A program made the position numbers and the translations under genes. From NCBI RefSeq assembly GCF_900129655.1, contig NZ_FQWK01000005.1, positions 1 through 64,000 of the forward strand: a DNA stretch of 64,000 nt, in the 5' to 3' direction. Under the pieces are notes generated by a model. It ran no database searches. It saw nothing but the letters and a program-made list of their open reading frames with translations, and was not told the origin of the DNA. Numbering within the stretch: position 1 is the first letter of the stretch; the number at the start of each line of letters is the position of its first letter. Below, one piece after another: positions 27,399 through 37,052 of this stretch. This DNA comes from Bacteroides clarus YIT 12056. Its GTDB lineage: Bacteria > Bacteroidota > Bacteroidia > Bacteroidales > Bacteroidaceae.

Positions 27399-29219
27399 AT
27401 GGAAGAGCTAAAAACAAATAATTATCTGAAAGGCATCGTTCTGAACCTTCCCGAAAGCCCCGGTATTTATCAATATCTGAACGCCGAGGGCACGATTATA
27501 TATGTAGGGAAAGCGAAAAACTTAAAACGCCGGGTATCTTCCTATTTCAACAGAGAACATGAACCGGGAAAAACGCGTGTATTGGTTAGCAAGATTGCAG
27601 ATATCCGGTATATCGTGGTCAATACGGAAGAGGATGCTTTGCTCCTGGAAAACAATCTTATCAAGAAATACAAACCTCGCTATAATGTATTGCTGAAAGA
27701 TGATAAGACCTATCCGTCTATCTGCGTGCAGAACGAGTACTTCCCCCGCGTATTCAAAACACGAAGAATTATACGTAACGGTTCTTCCTACTATGGCCCA
27801 TACAGCCATATACCATCCATGTATGCAGTACTCGATCTTATTAAACATTTGTACCCGTTACGCACCTGCAACCTGAATCTTTCTCCCGAAAACATTCGGG
27901 CCGGGAAATTCAATGTATGTCTGGAATACCACATCAAAAACTGTGCAGGACCATGTATAGGCAAGCAAAATCAGGAAGAGTACCTTAAAAACATCGCTGA
28001 AATAAAAGAAATACTCAAAGGCAACACTCAAGAAATAGAGCGAATGCTATATCAGCAGATGCAGGAACTTGCTGCGGAAATGAAGTTTGAGGAGGCACAG
28101 AAAATCAAAGAGAAATACCTGTTATTAGAGAACTACCGCTCTAAGTCAGAGGTGGTAAGCAACGTATTGCACAATATTGACGTATTCTCCATTGAAGAAG
28201 ACAATGACGAAAAATCCGCATTCATCAACTATCTGCATATTACAAACGGAGCGATCAACCAAGCTTTCACTTTCGAATACAAGAAACGGCTGAACGAAAC
28301 AAAAGAGGAGCTTCTTTCATTGGGTATTATTGAGATGCGCGAACGGTATAAGAGCCTTTCCCGCGAAATCATCGTACCTTTTGAGTTGGATATGGAACTT
28401 AAAGATGTCACATTTACCATCCCGCAACGCGGCGACAAGAAAAAGCTGCTCGAGCTTTCCATCCTTAATGTAAAACAATACAAAGCCGACCGTTTGAAAC
28501 AAGCGGAAAAGCTGAATCCGGAACAACGCACAATACGCCTTTTAAAAGAAATTCAGCAGGAATTGCACCTCGACAGGTTGCCTATGCAGATAGAGTGCTT
28601 TGACAACTCCAACATTCAAGGTTCTGATCCTGTTGCGGCATGCGTTGTCTTTATTAAAGGAAAGCCGTCTAAAAAAGACTATCGGAAGTATAATATCAAG
28701 ACTGTGGAAGGGCCCGACGACTATGCGTCCATGAAAGAGGTTGTCAAACGGCGTTATCAGCGCGCTATCGAAGAGAACTCCCCTCTACCCGACCTTCTTA
28801 TCACCGACGGAGGAAAAGGGCAAATGAGCGCCGTAAAAGAGATTATTGATGAGTTGAACCTCGATATCCCTATTGCCGGGCTTGCCAAAGACGGGAAACA
28901 TCGCACATCAGAACTGCTGTACGGTTTCCCGCCGCAGACAATCGGACTCAAACAAAACTCCCCCCTTTTCCGCCTGCTGACGCAGATACAGGACGAAGTA
29001 CACAGATTTGCCATTACCTTCCATCGCGACAAGCGCAGCAAACGGCAGGTAGCTTCGGCCTTAGACGAGATAAAAGGGATCGGAGACAAAACCAAGAATG
29101 CCCTGCTAAAGGAATTCAAGAGTGTAAAACGCATCAAAGAAGCACCGGCGGAGGCGATTATCAAGGTAGTTGGCGAAACAAAAGCAAAAATCATAAAGGA
29201 GTATTTCACAGGTAAATAG
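27399..29219 (+). CDS. uvrC: Excinuclease ABC subunit UvrC
   Basis: A 606-residue protein with the full UvrC layout. The GIY-YIG nuclease (PGIYQYLNAEG, IIYVGKAKNLKRR) spans residues 15-95, and a UVR motif is near residue 210. The RNase H-like C-terminal nuclease (IECFDNSNIQGSDPVA) starts near residue 395, and tandem HhH motifs (DEIKGIGDKTKNALL) lie at the end. It makes both incisions in nucleotide excision repair. The ATG at 27399 is preferred over a TTG nine bases upstream. Confidence 0.96.
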   Translation: MEELKTNNYLKGIVLNLPESPGIYQYLNAEGTIIYVGKAKNLKRRVSSYFNREHEPGKTRVLVSKIADIRYIVVNTEEDALLLENNLIKKYKPRYNVLLKDDKTYPSICVQNEYFPRVFKTRRIIRNGSSYYGPYSHIPSMYAVLDLIKHLYPLRTCNLNLSPENIRAGKFNVCLEYHIKNCAGPCIGKQNQEEYLKNIAEIKEILKGNTQEIERMLYQQMQELAAEMKFEEAQKIKEKYLLLENYRSKSEVVSNVLHNIDVFSIEEDNDEKSAFINYLHITNGAINQAFTFEYKKRLNETKEELLSLGIIEMRERYKSLSREIIVPFELDMELKDVTFTIPQRGDKKKLLELSILNVKQYKADRLKQAEKLNPEQRTIRLLKEIQQELHLDRLPMQIECFDNSNIQGSDPVAACVVFIKGKPSKKDYRKYNIKTVEGPDDYASMKEVVKRRYQRAIEENSPLPDLLITDGGKGQMSAVKEIIDELNLDIPIAGLAKDGKHRTSELLYGFPPQTIGLKQNSPLFRLLTQIQDEVHRFAITFHRDKRSKRQVASALDEIKGIGDKTKNALLKEFKSVKRIKEAPAEAIIKVVGETKAKIIKEYFTGK

Positions 29220-29270
29220 TCTTTCAACACAAATTCCGGTCTTATACCGTGACAATCACGAATTTATTCG

Positions 29271-29278
29271 TAACTTTG
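29271..29278 (+). promoter_or_regulatory. -7 box TAACTTTG of the dtd operon
   Basis: TAnnTTTG match 33 bp before the dtd ATG. Confidence 0.55.
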
Positions 29279-29311
29279 CAACCCGCAAAATTAATTTTTT
29301 AGAACTAAAAC

Positions 29312-29764
29312 ATGAGAGTAGTTATACAACGTACCGGACATGCGTCTGTCACTATCAACGGAACTTGTAAGTCTGCCATTCAAAAAGGATTTATGATACT
29401 GGTAGGCATAGAAGAAACGGACGACAAGGAGGATATCGACTGGTTGTGTAAAAAGATTGTCAACCTGCGTGTCTTTGACGACGAGAATGGCGTTATGAAT
29501 AAATCCATACTCGACATCAACGGTGACATACTGGTAATCAGCCAGTTCACGCTGCATGCATCAACCAAGAAAGGTAATCGTCCCTCTTATATCCGGGCAG
29601 CGAAACCGGAAATTTCTGTTCCGTTGTACGAACAATTTTGCAAAGAATTGAGTTTAGCATTAGGTAAAGAAATAGGTACCGGTGAATTTGGAGCCGATAT
29701 GAAAGTAGAATTATTGAACGATGGCCCTGTGACCATCTGTATGGATACAAAAAATAAGGAATAA
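29312..29764 (+). CDS. dtd: D-aminoacyl-tRNA deacylase
   Basis: A 150-residue DTD fold. The two active-site signatures are present: SQFTLHAST near residue 80 and NDGPVTI near residue 140 (the cis-Gly-Pro motif that gives chiral proofreading). It hydrolyses D-aminoacyl-tRNAs and glycyl-tRNAAla. The last base of its stop is the first base of the next ATG, so the two genes are coupled. Confidence 0.95.
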   Translation: MRVVIQRTGHASVTINGTCKSAIQKGFMILVGIEETDDKEDIDWLCKKIVNLRVFDDENGVMNKSILDINGDILVISQFTLHASTKKGNRPSYIRAAKPEISVPLYEQFCKELSLALGKEIGTGEFGADMKVELLNDGPVTICMDTKNKE

Positions 29765-30099
29765 TGACATTAAAAGAAGCACAACAAGAGGTAGATTTCT
29801 GGATCAAGAAATATGGAGTACGTTACTTTAGCGAGCTCACCAATATGGCCATATTGACCGAAGAAGTAGGTGAATTGGCACGAGTTATGGCACGCAAATA
29901 TGGCGACCAGTCTTTCAAGAAAGGAGAAGAAGACAACGTTGAGGAAGAAATTGCAGACGTCCTTTGGGTACTTCTCTGCATTGCAAATCAGACCGGGGTT
30001 GATATCACCGAGGCCTTTGCACGCAGCATAGAGAAGAAGACCAAACGCGACCAAACAAGACATATCAATAACCCTAAATTATCTGACCATGGAGAATAA
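29764..30099 (+). CDS. MazG-like nucleotide pyrophosphohydrolase
   Basis: A 111-residue all-alpha NTP pyrophosphohydrolase. The metal-binding motif is seen as EEVGELARVM followed by EEEIADVLWVLL, the EExxE...ExxD pattern of MazG/dUTPase-like enzymes. It probably removes non-canonical dNTPs. It overlaps dtd by 1 bp and deoC by 11 bp, giving a tightly coupled trio. Confidence 0.9.
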   Translation: MTLKEAQQEVDFWIKKYGVRYFSELTNMAILTEEVGELARVMARKYGDQSFKKGEEDNVEEEIADVLWVLLCIANQTGVDITEAFARSIEKKTKRDQTRHINNPKLSDHGE

Positions 30100-30991
30100 T
30101 GAATCCACCCAGAGCAAGTATGATGCCGCCTTGGCGAAGTACAACACCAATCTGAACGATGCGGAAATAGCTGCGGAAGTAGCTAAAATAATCGCAGAGA
30201 AAGTGCCTGCCAACAACACTCCGGAAGTAAAGAAATTCCTGTTCAACTGCATCGACCTTACCACTCTCAACAGTACGGACAGCGATGAAAGCGTCATGAA
30301 GTTTACTCAGAAAGTAAACCAGTTTGACGAAGAATTTCCCGATTTGAAGAACGTGGCGGCTATTTGTGTATATCCCAACTTTGCGGAAGTAGTAAAAGAT
30401 ACGCTGGAAGTGGAGGATGTAAAGATAGCCTGCGTATCGGCAGGGTTCCCCTCTTCACAGACTTTTATAGAAGTAAAGGTAGCCGAAACAGCCATGGCAA
30501 TCATGGAAGGAGCCGATGAAATAGATATCGTAATTTCCATAGGAAAGTTCCTCAGCGGAGATTATGAAACCATGTGTGATGAAATACAAGAGCTGAAAGC
30601 TACCTGTAAGGAGCATCACTTGAAAGTAATCCTGGAAACCGGAGCTTTGAAAACGGCAGCCAACATCAAGAAAGCCTCTATCCTATCCATGTATGCAGGA
30701 GCCGATTTCATCAAAACTTCTACCGGAAAACAGCAGCCTGCCGCCACTCCGGAAGCAGCATACGTAATGTGTCAGGCTATCAAGGAATACCATGCGCTGA
30801 CGGGTAATAAGATAGGTTTCAAACCGGCAGGTGGTATCAACTGCGTAAACGACGCATTAATTTATTATACCATTGTAAAAGAAGTGCTGGGTGAGGAATG
30901 GCTGAATAACGAACTGTTCCGCCTGGGTACAAGCCGTTTGGCAAATCTTCTACTTTCGGAAATCAAAGGCGAGGAAATGAAGTTCTTTTAA
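30089..30991 (+). CDS. deoC: Deoxyribose-phosphate aldolase
   Basis: A 300-residue class I aldolase that splits 2-deoxyribose-5-phosphate to glyceraldehyde-3-phosphate and acetaldehyde. The Schiff-base lysine is in ADFIKTSTGK near residue 210, and GFKPAGGIN follows as expected. An N-terminal extension of about 40 residues makes it longer than the E. coli enzyme (259). Its start overlaps the MazG-like gene. Confidence 0.94.
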   Translation: MENNESTQSKYDAALAKYNTNLNDAEIAAEVAKIIAEKVPANNTPEVKKFLFNCIDLTTLNSTDSDESVMKFTQKVNQFDEEFPDLKNVAAICVYPNFAEVVKDTLEVEDVKIACVSAGFPSSQTFIEVKVAETAMAIMEGADEIDIVISIGKFLSGDYETMCDEIQELKATCKEHHLKVILETGALKTAANIKKASILSMYAGADFIKTSTGKQQPAATPEAAYVMCQAIKEYHALTGNKIGFKPAGGINCVNDALIYYTIVKEVLGEEWLNNELFRLGTSRLANLLLSEIKGEEMKFF

Positions 30992-31022
30992 GAACCGCCA
31001 CCAAATAAAAAGATAAGTTTCT

Positions 31023-31061
31023 CATCCTGTCATTCTTCGCTCCGCTTTGAATGGCAGGATG
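31023..31061. terminator. Palindrome between convergent deoC and polyprenyl synthase genes (dispersed repeat, copy 2)
   Basis: CATCCTGTCATTC (31023-31035) pairs with GAATGGCAGGATG (31049-31061), with one G-T wobble and a 13-nt loop. The loop, TTCGCTCCGCTTT, and the arms resemble the repeat at 159-243. It probably terminates transcription from both sides. Confidence 0.65.
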
Positions 31062-31064
31062 AAA

Positions 31065-32039
31065 TTATTTTTCACGTTCCACTACATAATCCAGATAACA
31101 GACAAGCGCTTTCTTGACATCCGTATCCTCCATGGAAGCCAATAACGAAAGTGCCTTTTCTTTGAATTCCACCATGACTTTCGTAGCGTATTCAATGCCG
31201 CCATGCTCTTTGGTAAACTCAATCAATCGGGCTATTTCACCAGTTGTCGCCGTTCCGTTCTTCACTTTTACGGCAATCTCTTTTGCTTGTTTATCATGCG
31301 TTGAATTAAGGGCATACAATGCAGGCAAGGTCAGCTTTCCTTCCAGCATATCATTACCGGTAGGCTTACCTATTTCCTTACTTTCATAATAATCGAATAT
31401 ATCGTCTTTAATCTGAAAGCAAAGACCGATATATTCGCCAAAGAGACGTGCATATTCCGCCTTTTCATCGCTGGCTCCCACCGAAAGCGCACCTGCCTTC
31501 ATACAGGCTGCAAACAGTACAGCCGTCTTCTTGCGAATGACGTCAAAGTAAATATCTTCGGAATATTCGGGATTACTGACATTGGAAAGCTGCAACAGCT
31601 CCCCTTCCGCCAAGTCCTGCCCCAAGTTTGAAACAACATCTATAATGGCGTAATTACGTGTCATCCCTACTTCCACCAAAGCCGTTGCCAGCAAATAATC
31701 CCCCGTAAGCACAGCCACCTTATTATTAAAGATAGCATTTACAGAGAGCTGTCCCCGACGTTCGGTGCTTTCATCCACTACATCATCATGCACCAGACTT
31801 GCCGTATGCAGGAGTTCCAAGGCAACCGCGGCATGGAGCGTTGCCGGACAAATCTCATTATACAGCTTCGCGGCAAGCAAAACCAGAATCGGACGCATCA
31901 TCTTCCCATTCTTCTGCCGTATATGCGCAATTACGCTATTCAGCAAAAGATTAGAACTGGAAAGGCAACTGTCAAAATGCTTTTTGAAGTCTTCCAACTC
32001 CGCAGAAATCGGGGATTTTATGAGGGATATACTGTCCAT
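31065..32039 (-). CDS. All-trans polyprenyl diphosphate synthase
   Basis: A 324-residue trans-isoprenyl diphosphate synthase. The first Asp-rich motif is in SLVHDDVVDEST near residue 85, and the second is QIKDDIFDYY near residue 212. It elongates allylic diphosphates with IPP, most likely making the octaprenyl or longer side chain of menaquinone; chain length cannot be read reliably. It is divergent from polA. Confidence 0.92.
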   Translation of the reverse strand: MDSISLIKSPISAELEDFKKHFDSCLSSSNLLLNSVIAHIRQKNGKMMRPILVLLAAKLYNEICPATLHAAVALELLHTASLVHDDVVDESTERRGQLSVNAIFNNKVAVLTGDYLLATALVEVGMTRNYAIIDVVSNLGQDLAEGELLQLSNVSNPEYSEDIYFDVIRKKTAVLFAACMKAGALSVGASDEKAEYARLFGEYIGLCFQIKDDIFDYYESKEIGKPTGNDMLEGKLTLPALYALNSTHDKQAKEIAVKVKNGTATTGEIARLIEFTKEHGGIEYATKVMVEFKEKALSLLASMEDTDVKKALVCYLDYVVEREK

Positions 32040-32056
32040 ACATCGCTATTTGAGCA

Positions 32057-32064
32057 CAAAAATA
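32057..32064 (-). promoter_or_regulatory. -7 box TATTTTTG of the polyprenyl synthase gene
   Basis: TAnnTTTG match on the minus strand 17 bp before the ATG at 32039, implying a very short leader. Confidence 0.5.
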
Positions 32065-32125
32065 GTAATAAAACAGTTAATACGGTATTTTTTTGTACTT
32101 TTACCATGAAAAAAAGGATAAATCT

Positions 32126-34984
32126 ATGAATTCAACCGATAAACTTTTCTTGCTTGATGCCTACGCATTGATATATCGTGCTTATTATGCATTCATCAAA
32201 AATCCGCGAATCAACTCCAAAGGATTCAATACTTCCGCCATTTTAGGGTTTGTAAATACCCTCGAAGAAGTACTGAAAAAGGAGAATCCTACGCACATAG
32301 GAGTAGCTTTTGATCCTTCGGGGCCGACATTCCGCCACGAAGCTTACGAACAATATAAGGCGCAACGGGAAGAAACTCCCGAAGCTATCCGCCTTTCCGT
32401 ACCTATCATAAAAGACATTATCCGCGCTTACCGCATTCCCATCCTGGAAGTCCCCGGTTATGAAGCCGATGATGTGATAGGTACCCTTGCCACCGAAGCC
32501 GGAAAGCAAGGTATCACCACCTATATGATGACCCCCGATAAAGACTACGGCCAACTGGTATCGGACAACGTGTTTATGTACCGTCCCAAACATAGCGGCG
32601 GATTTGAAGTCATGGGCATCGAGGAGATAAAAGCCAAATTCGATATCCAGTCCACAGAACAAGTCATCGATATGCTGGGACTGATGGGAGACTCTTCCGA
32701 CAATATCCCCGGCTGTCCGGGCGTGGGCGAGAAAACCGCGCAGAAACTGGTAGCGGAATTCGGCAGCATCGAAAACCTGCTTGCCCATACCGACCAATTG
32801 AAAGGCGCGCTTAAAACCAAAGTAGAGGCAAACCGGGAAATGATTACTTTCTCCAAATTTCTTGCGACCATCAAAGTGGATGTGCCCATCAAGCTCGACA
32901 TGAATACACTCGTCCGCGAAGAACCGAACGAAGAAGAACTTCGTAAGATTTTCGAAGAGTTGGAATTTCGCACGCTCATCAACCGTGTTCTGAAAAAGAC
33001 GGATGCTCCCCTTCCCTCTTCTTCCAATTCCGCCGCACCCGATCCTTATGCCGGAACTCTGTTTGCCCAACCGACCGGGAGTGCAACTCCCGAAAATAAC
33101 GGTCCCGTTCAAGGCGATTTGTTTGCAAATTTTGCAGGCGACGGGACGGATGGCGCAAAAAAATCAAATCTCACGCGCTTAGAAATGCTCGATGTAGACT
33201 ACCAACTCATTGATACAGAAGAAAAAAGAAAGGAAATTATTCAAAAGTTACTTACAACTGAAATTCTCTCAATAGATACTGAAACTACCGGAACCGAACC
33301 AATGGAAGCCGAATTGGTGGGAATGAGCTTCAGTGACGCCGAAAACCGGGCTTACTATGTACCTGTTCCTGCAAATCGTGACGAGGCGTTAAAAATCGTA
33401 AACGAGCTTCGTCCTCTTTACGAAAATGAAAATTCCATGAAAGTAGGGCAAAATATCAAATACGATATGATTGTTCTCCAAAATTACGGAGTACAAGTAA
33501 AAGGGAAACTCTTCGACACCATGCTCGCCCATTATGTATTGCAACCGGAACTTCGGCACAACATGGACTACCTTGCCGAAATCTACCTGCAATATCAAAC
33601 CATCCACATTGATGAACTCATCGGAGCCAGAGGCAAAAACCAAAAGAATATGCGCGATCTTCCGGCGGAAGATGTCTATCGTTACGCTTGCGAAGATGCG
33701 GACGTTACCTTAAAACTGAAGAACGTACTTGAAAAAGAATTGAAAGAACAGTCCGCCGAGCATCTCTTTTATGAAATCGAAATGCCGCTTGTACCGGTAC
33801 TCGTCAATATCGAAAGCAATGGAGTGCGCATCGACACAGAAGCTCTCAGGCAATCGTCCGAACATTTCACGCTCCGTCTGCAGGAAATTGAAAAAGAAAT
33901 CTATGCGCTGGCAGGCGGCGAAACCTTCAATATCGCCTCACCCAAACAAGTAGGCGAAGTATTGTTTGACAGACTCAAAATCGTAGACAAAGCCAAAAAA
34001 ACCAAGACAGGCCAATATGTTACCTCCGAAGAAGTGCTTGAAAGTCTCCGGAGTAAGCACGCAATCATTGGCAAGATACTTGAGTACCGCGGACTGAAGA
34101 AGCTGTTAAGCACCTATATCGATGCATTGCCTCAGTTGATAAACCCACGTACGGGACGTATCCATACCTCCTTCAATCAAGCGGTGACCGCTACCGGACG
34201 ACTCAGTTCCAGCAATCCGAACCTGCAGAATATCCCCATTCGTGACGAGGACGGCAAAGAAATCCGTAAAGCCTTCATTCCCGATGACGGATGCGAATTC
34301 TTCTCCGCCGACTACTCACAGATTGAACTGCGCATTATGGCGCATCTGAGCCAAGACAAGAATATGATTGACGCTTTCCTCAGCGGTTACGACATTCATG
34401 CAGCCACGGCCGCTAAAATATACAAGGTGGATATTAACGATGTAACGGCCGATATGCGCCGTAAAGCCAAAACCGCCAACTTCGGTATTATCTACGGCAT
34501 CTCCGTATTCGGTCTGGCGGAACGTATGAACGTTCCCCGCCAGGAAGCCAAAGAACTGATAGACGGATATTTCGAAACTTATCCGCAAGTCAAAGAATAT
34601 ATGGACAGAAGCATACAGGTGGCACGCGAAAACGGATATGTAGAAACCATCTTCCACCGCAAACGCTTCCTGCCCGATATCAACTCACGCAATGCCGTAG
34701 TACGCGGTTATGCAGAGCGCAATGCCATCAACGCTCCTATCCAGGGAAGCGCTGCCGACATCATCAAAGTAGCCATGTCACTCATCTGTCAACGCCTTCA
34801 AAGTAACAATCTGAAAGCAAAGATGATTTTACAGGTCCATGACGAACTGAATTTCAGCGTTCCCGAGGCAGAAAAAGAGATTATACAGAAAATTGTAATC
34901 GAAGAGATGGAACGGGCATATCGCATGCTGGTACCCCTGAAAGCCGATTGCGGTTGGGGAAAGAACTGGTTGGAAGCACACTGA
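32126..34984 (+). CDS. polA: DNA polymerase I
   Basis: A 952-residue family A polymerase with three domains. The 5'-3' flap exonuclease spans about residues 1-295 (EVPGYEADDVIGTLA). The 3'-5' exonuclease begins near residue 380 with an intact Exo I motif SIDTETTG, so proofreading is probably active. The polymerase domain has motif A DYSQIELRIMAHLS, motif B RRKAKTANFGIIYG and motif C QVHDELNF. A linker of about 60 residues rich in Ser, Pro and Ala joins the first two domains. The ATG at 32126 gives the usual start MNSTDKLFLLDAYALIYRAY. Confidence 0.96.
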   Translation: MNSTDKLFLLDAYALIYRAYYAFIKNPRINSKGFNTSAILGFVNTLEEVLKKENPTHIGVAFDPSGPTFRHEAYEQYKAQREETPEAIRLSVPIIKDIIRAYRIPILEVPGYEADDVIGTLATEAGKQGITTYMMTPDKDYGQLVSDNVFMYRPKHSGGFEVMGIEEIKAKFDIQSTEQVIDMLGLMGDSSDNIPGCPGVGEKTAQKLVAEFGSIENLLAHTDQLKGALKTKVEANREMITFSKFLATIKVDVPIKLDMNTLVREEPNEEELRKIFEELEFRTLINRVLKKTDAPLPSSSNSAAPDPYAGTLFAQPTGSATPENNGPVQGDLFANFAGDGTDGAKKSNLTRLEMLDVDYQLIDTEEKRKEIIQKLLTTEILSIDTETTGTEPMEAELVGMSFSDAENRAYYVPVPANRDEALKIVNELRPLYENENSMKVGQNIKYDMIVLQNYGVQVKGKLFDTMLAHYVLQPELRHNMDYLAEIYLQYQTIHIDELIGARGKNQKNMRDLPAEDVYRYACEDADVTLKLKNVLEKELKEQSAEHLFYEIEMPLVPVLVNIESNGVRIDTEALRQSSEHFTLRLQEIEKEIYALAGGETFNIASPKQVGEVLFDRLKIVDKAKKTKTGQYVTSEEVLESLRSKHAIIGKILEYRGLKKLLSTYIDALPQLINPRTGRIHTSFNQAVTATGRLSSSNPNLQNIPIRDEDGKEIRKAFIPDDGCEFFSADYSQIELRIMAHLSQDKNMIDAFLSGYDIHAATAAKIYKVDINDVTADMRRKAKTANFGIIYGISVFGLAERMNVPRQEAKELIDGYFETYPQVKEYMDRSIQVARENGYVETIFHRKRFLPDINSRNAVVRGYAERNAINAPIQGSAADIIKVAMSLICQRLQSNNLKAKMILQVHDELNFSVPEAEKEIIQKIVIEEMERAYRMLVPLKADCGWGKNWLEAH

Positions 34985-35061
34985 TCCGGTCTATAACTTT
35001 ATTTAACTTACAATCAGAAAGCAACAGAAGTAATCGCTTTAAAATACAGTTTGCTCACCAG

Positions 35062-35095
35062 AATATCCGGCATCCTCACTGCCGGATATTTTTTA
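35062..35095 (+). terminator. polA terminator
   Basis: A perfect 11-bp stem, AATATCCGGCA (35062-35072) with TGCCGGATATT (35080-35090), 7-nt loop, followed by a T-run. Confidence 0.85.
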
Positions 35096-35140
35096 TTAAT
35101 TAATCTTTCCAAAAAGAAAGCATATCCCATCCGTATAATC

Positions 35141-35226
35141 TGACATATTGATAAAATAAATCCCTATTATTTTATTTATGTCAATTTATTACGTACATTT
35201 GCAGCGTAATCAATGACATATTGATA
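35141..35226. repeat. Direct repeat TGACATATTGATA flanking a promoter
   Basis: The 13-bp sequence TGACATATTGATA occurs at 35141-35153 and 35214-35226, exactly 73 bp apart, with an inverted TATGTCA at 35177-35183 between them. The -7 box TACATTTG lies at 35194-35201. The layout suggests a pair of operators for an unknown regulator of the DUF3836 gene. Confidence 0.55.
35194..35201 (+). promoter_or_regulatory. -7 box TACATTTG of the first DUF3836 gene
   Basis: TAnnTTTG match 60 bp before the ATG at 35262. Confidence 0.6.
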
Positions 35227-35261
35227 GAAAATAGCAAGTACAACTCTAAAAACATAAAGCC

Positions 35262-35645
35262 ATGAAAACTTTAAAAACTTTGATTTTATTCTCTTTTCTT
35301 TTTGTGTGTGGAATGAGCGCATCGGCAGACAACAAAAGTAACCTTATTTACAATTCGGAAGAAGTGAATGGAGTGAAGGTTGCTGAAACAGTTTATAAGA
35401 TGGACGGCAGCACGCTTGCCAACTATATGAAGTACAATTATAAGTACGACGACCAGAACCGCATGACAGAAAACGAGGCACTGAAATGGAATGCCGTAAA
35501 GAATACATGGACCAATGATATGTGTATCCGTTATGCTTATCAGGGTAAATCGGTTACCACCACCTATTATAAATGGAACAACAAAAAGAATACATACATC
35601 CTCATCCCTGAGATGACGGTGACAATGGACAACCCTAACATGTAA
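35262..35645 (+). CDS. DUF3836 small secreted protein
   Basis: A 127-residue protein with a signal peptide (LILFSFLFVCGMSASA) and a mature domain of short repeats with YNYKYDDQNRM and YKWNNKKN. This is the pattern of DUF3836, a family of unknown function nearly confined to Bacteroides. It probably resides in the periplasm or outside the cell. A paralogue is encoded at 44083-44508. It has its own promoter, with flanking 13-bp direct repeats, and its own terminator, so it is a single-gene unit. Confidence 0.85.
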   Translation: MKTLKTLILFSFLFVCGMSASADNKSNLIYNSEEVNGVKVAETVYKMDGSTLANYMKYNYKYDDQNRMTENEALKWNAVKNTWTNDMCIRYAYQGKSVTTTYYKWNNKKNTYILIPEMTVTMDNPNM

Positions 35646-35709
35646 TCTATTCATTCTCTCTTAAATACACTTTAGTTGCTAACAATAACCCAAAACCTTT
35701 CTATAAACT

Positions 35710-35745
35710 AAAGAGCCGGAATACAAATGTATTCCGGCTCTTTTT
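35710..35745 (+). terminator. Terminator of the first DUF3836 gene
   Basis: AAAGAGCCGGAATACA (35710-35725) pairs perfectly with TGTATTCCGGCTCTTT (35728-35743), followed by further T residues. The arms also begin with A-runs, so it could work in both directions. Confidence 0.88.
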
Positions 35746-35888
35746 GTATTTCCGCCTTCATAAGAGAGAAACGGCAGGCTTTGTGAAATTAGGATGATGG
35801 TGCCATAACAAGTGCATCACACTCTATAAATAAAGGATAAATTCGCCGCATACCGTCTTGTACGGCACAACGATTTTCTCCCTTTGGT

Positions 35889-36971
35889 TTATTTCAGATT
35901 TTCATTGAAGAAACTTTCTATCTTATCGAAAGGGATTACGCTAAGTCCATCATACAAATCTGTATGGTTTGCGCCTGCGACAACGACAAACTCCTTATTA
36001 TCGCCTTTCAAAAGGGCATACGTATCTTTACCGAAATAGAACGAATGCGCTTTGTCGCCATGTACAATCATCACCGCGCTTTCCAATTCATCGGCATAGT
36101 CAAAGAATTTGAAATTAAGAAAAGGAAGATTGGAGGTAACGTTCCAGCCGTTATTTGAATTGAGCGAACGTTTGTGATAGCCACGTGGAGTTTTGTAGTA
36201 AGCGTAATAGTCTTTCACGAACCGGGGCGCATCGTCAGGGAGAGGACTGACAACTCCACCTCCCGATTTGTAAAAGCCGCTCTTATAATCTTCGGTACGC
36301 TGCGCAACCATGGCCGCACGTTTGAAATTACGTTGTTCTGCCGTGTTTTCAGAGTCAAAATATCCGTTGGCATTTACGCGTGTCATGTCATACATGGTAG
36401 ATGCCACAGTAGCTTTTATGCGTGGGTCGTTGATAGCTGCCTGTATAGCTATTCCTCCCCAACCGCAGATACCTAAGATACCGATTTTTTCGGAATCTAC
36501 ATCCTCACGGTTCATCAGGCAATCAACGGCTGCGCTAAAATCTTCCGTGTTAATATCGGGAGAAGCCACATAGCGCGGTTCTCCTCCGCTTTCTCCGGTA
36601 TATGAGGGATCAAAAGCGATGGTAAGGAAACCTCTTTCGGCAAGCTGTTGGGCATACAATCCGGAAGACTGTTCTTTGACAGCTCCGAACGGTCCGCTGA
36701 CAGCGATTGCCGGAAGTTTCCCTGAAGCATTTACGGGCGTGTAAAGGTCTGCCGCCAGCGTGATGCCATAACGATTATGGAAAGTTATCTTACTATGGTT
36801 TACTTTCTCGCTTTTGGGAAAAGTCTTGTCCCATTCTGAAGTCAGATTAAGTGCATTCATTTGATTGGCAGAATTTGTCTCATCGTTTGTTCTGTTACTA
36901 TTACATCCCATAAGCATACAGGAACTTATGAAGGAGGTAATAACTGCCGATTTGAAGATTTTGGTATTCAT
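35889..36971 (-). CDS. Alpha/beta hydrolase lipoprotein, dienelactone hydrolase-like
   Basis: A 360-residue protein with a lipoprotein signal ending at MLMGC (near residue 23). The mature part is an alpha/beta hydrolase. Where esterases have G-x-S-x-G, this one reads GICGWGG, the G-x-C-x-G-G elbow of dienelactone hydrolases, so a Cys nucleophile is inferred. The likely acid and His are in MIVHGDKAHS and GANHTDLYDG. The substrate is unknown. It is transcribed alone from a -7 box at 37045-37052. Confidence 0.82.
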   Translation of the reverse strand: MNTKIFKSAVITSFISSCMLMGCNSNRTNDETNSANQMNALNLTSEWDKTFPKSEKVNHSKITFHNRYGITLAADLYTPVNASGKLPAIAVSGPFGAVKEQSSGLYAQQLAERGFLTIAFDPSYTGESGGEPRYVASPDINTEDFSAAVDCLMNREDVDSEKIGILGICGWGGIAIQAAINDPRIKATVASTMYDMTRVNANGYFDSENTAEQRNFKRAAMVAQRTEDYKSGFYKSGGGVVSPLPDDAPRFVKDYYAYYKTPRGYHKRSLNSNNGWNVTSNLPFLNFKFFDYADELESAVMIVHGDKAHSFYFGKDTYALLKGDNKEFVVVAGANHTDLYDGLSVIPFDKIESFFNENLK

Positions 36972-37044
36972 TGTTAGTCGGATTTTATGTTATCAAAGCG
37001 TGTCCGAATTGCCACCACGACGGGGACTGCTGGACTTTTGAATA

Positions 37045-37052
37045 CAAAAGTA
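37045..37052 (-). promoter_or_regulatory. -7 box TACTTTTG of the hydrolase gene
   Basis: TAnnTTTG match on the minus strand, 73 bp before the ATG at 36971. Confidence 0.5.
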
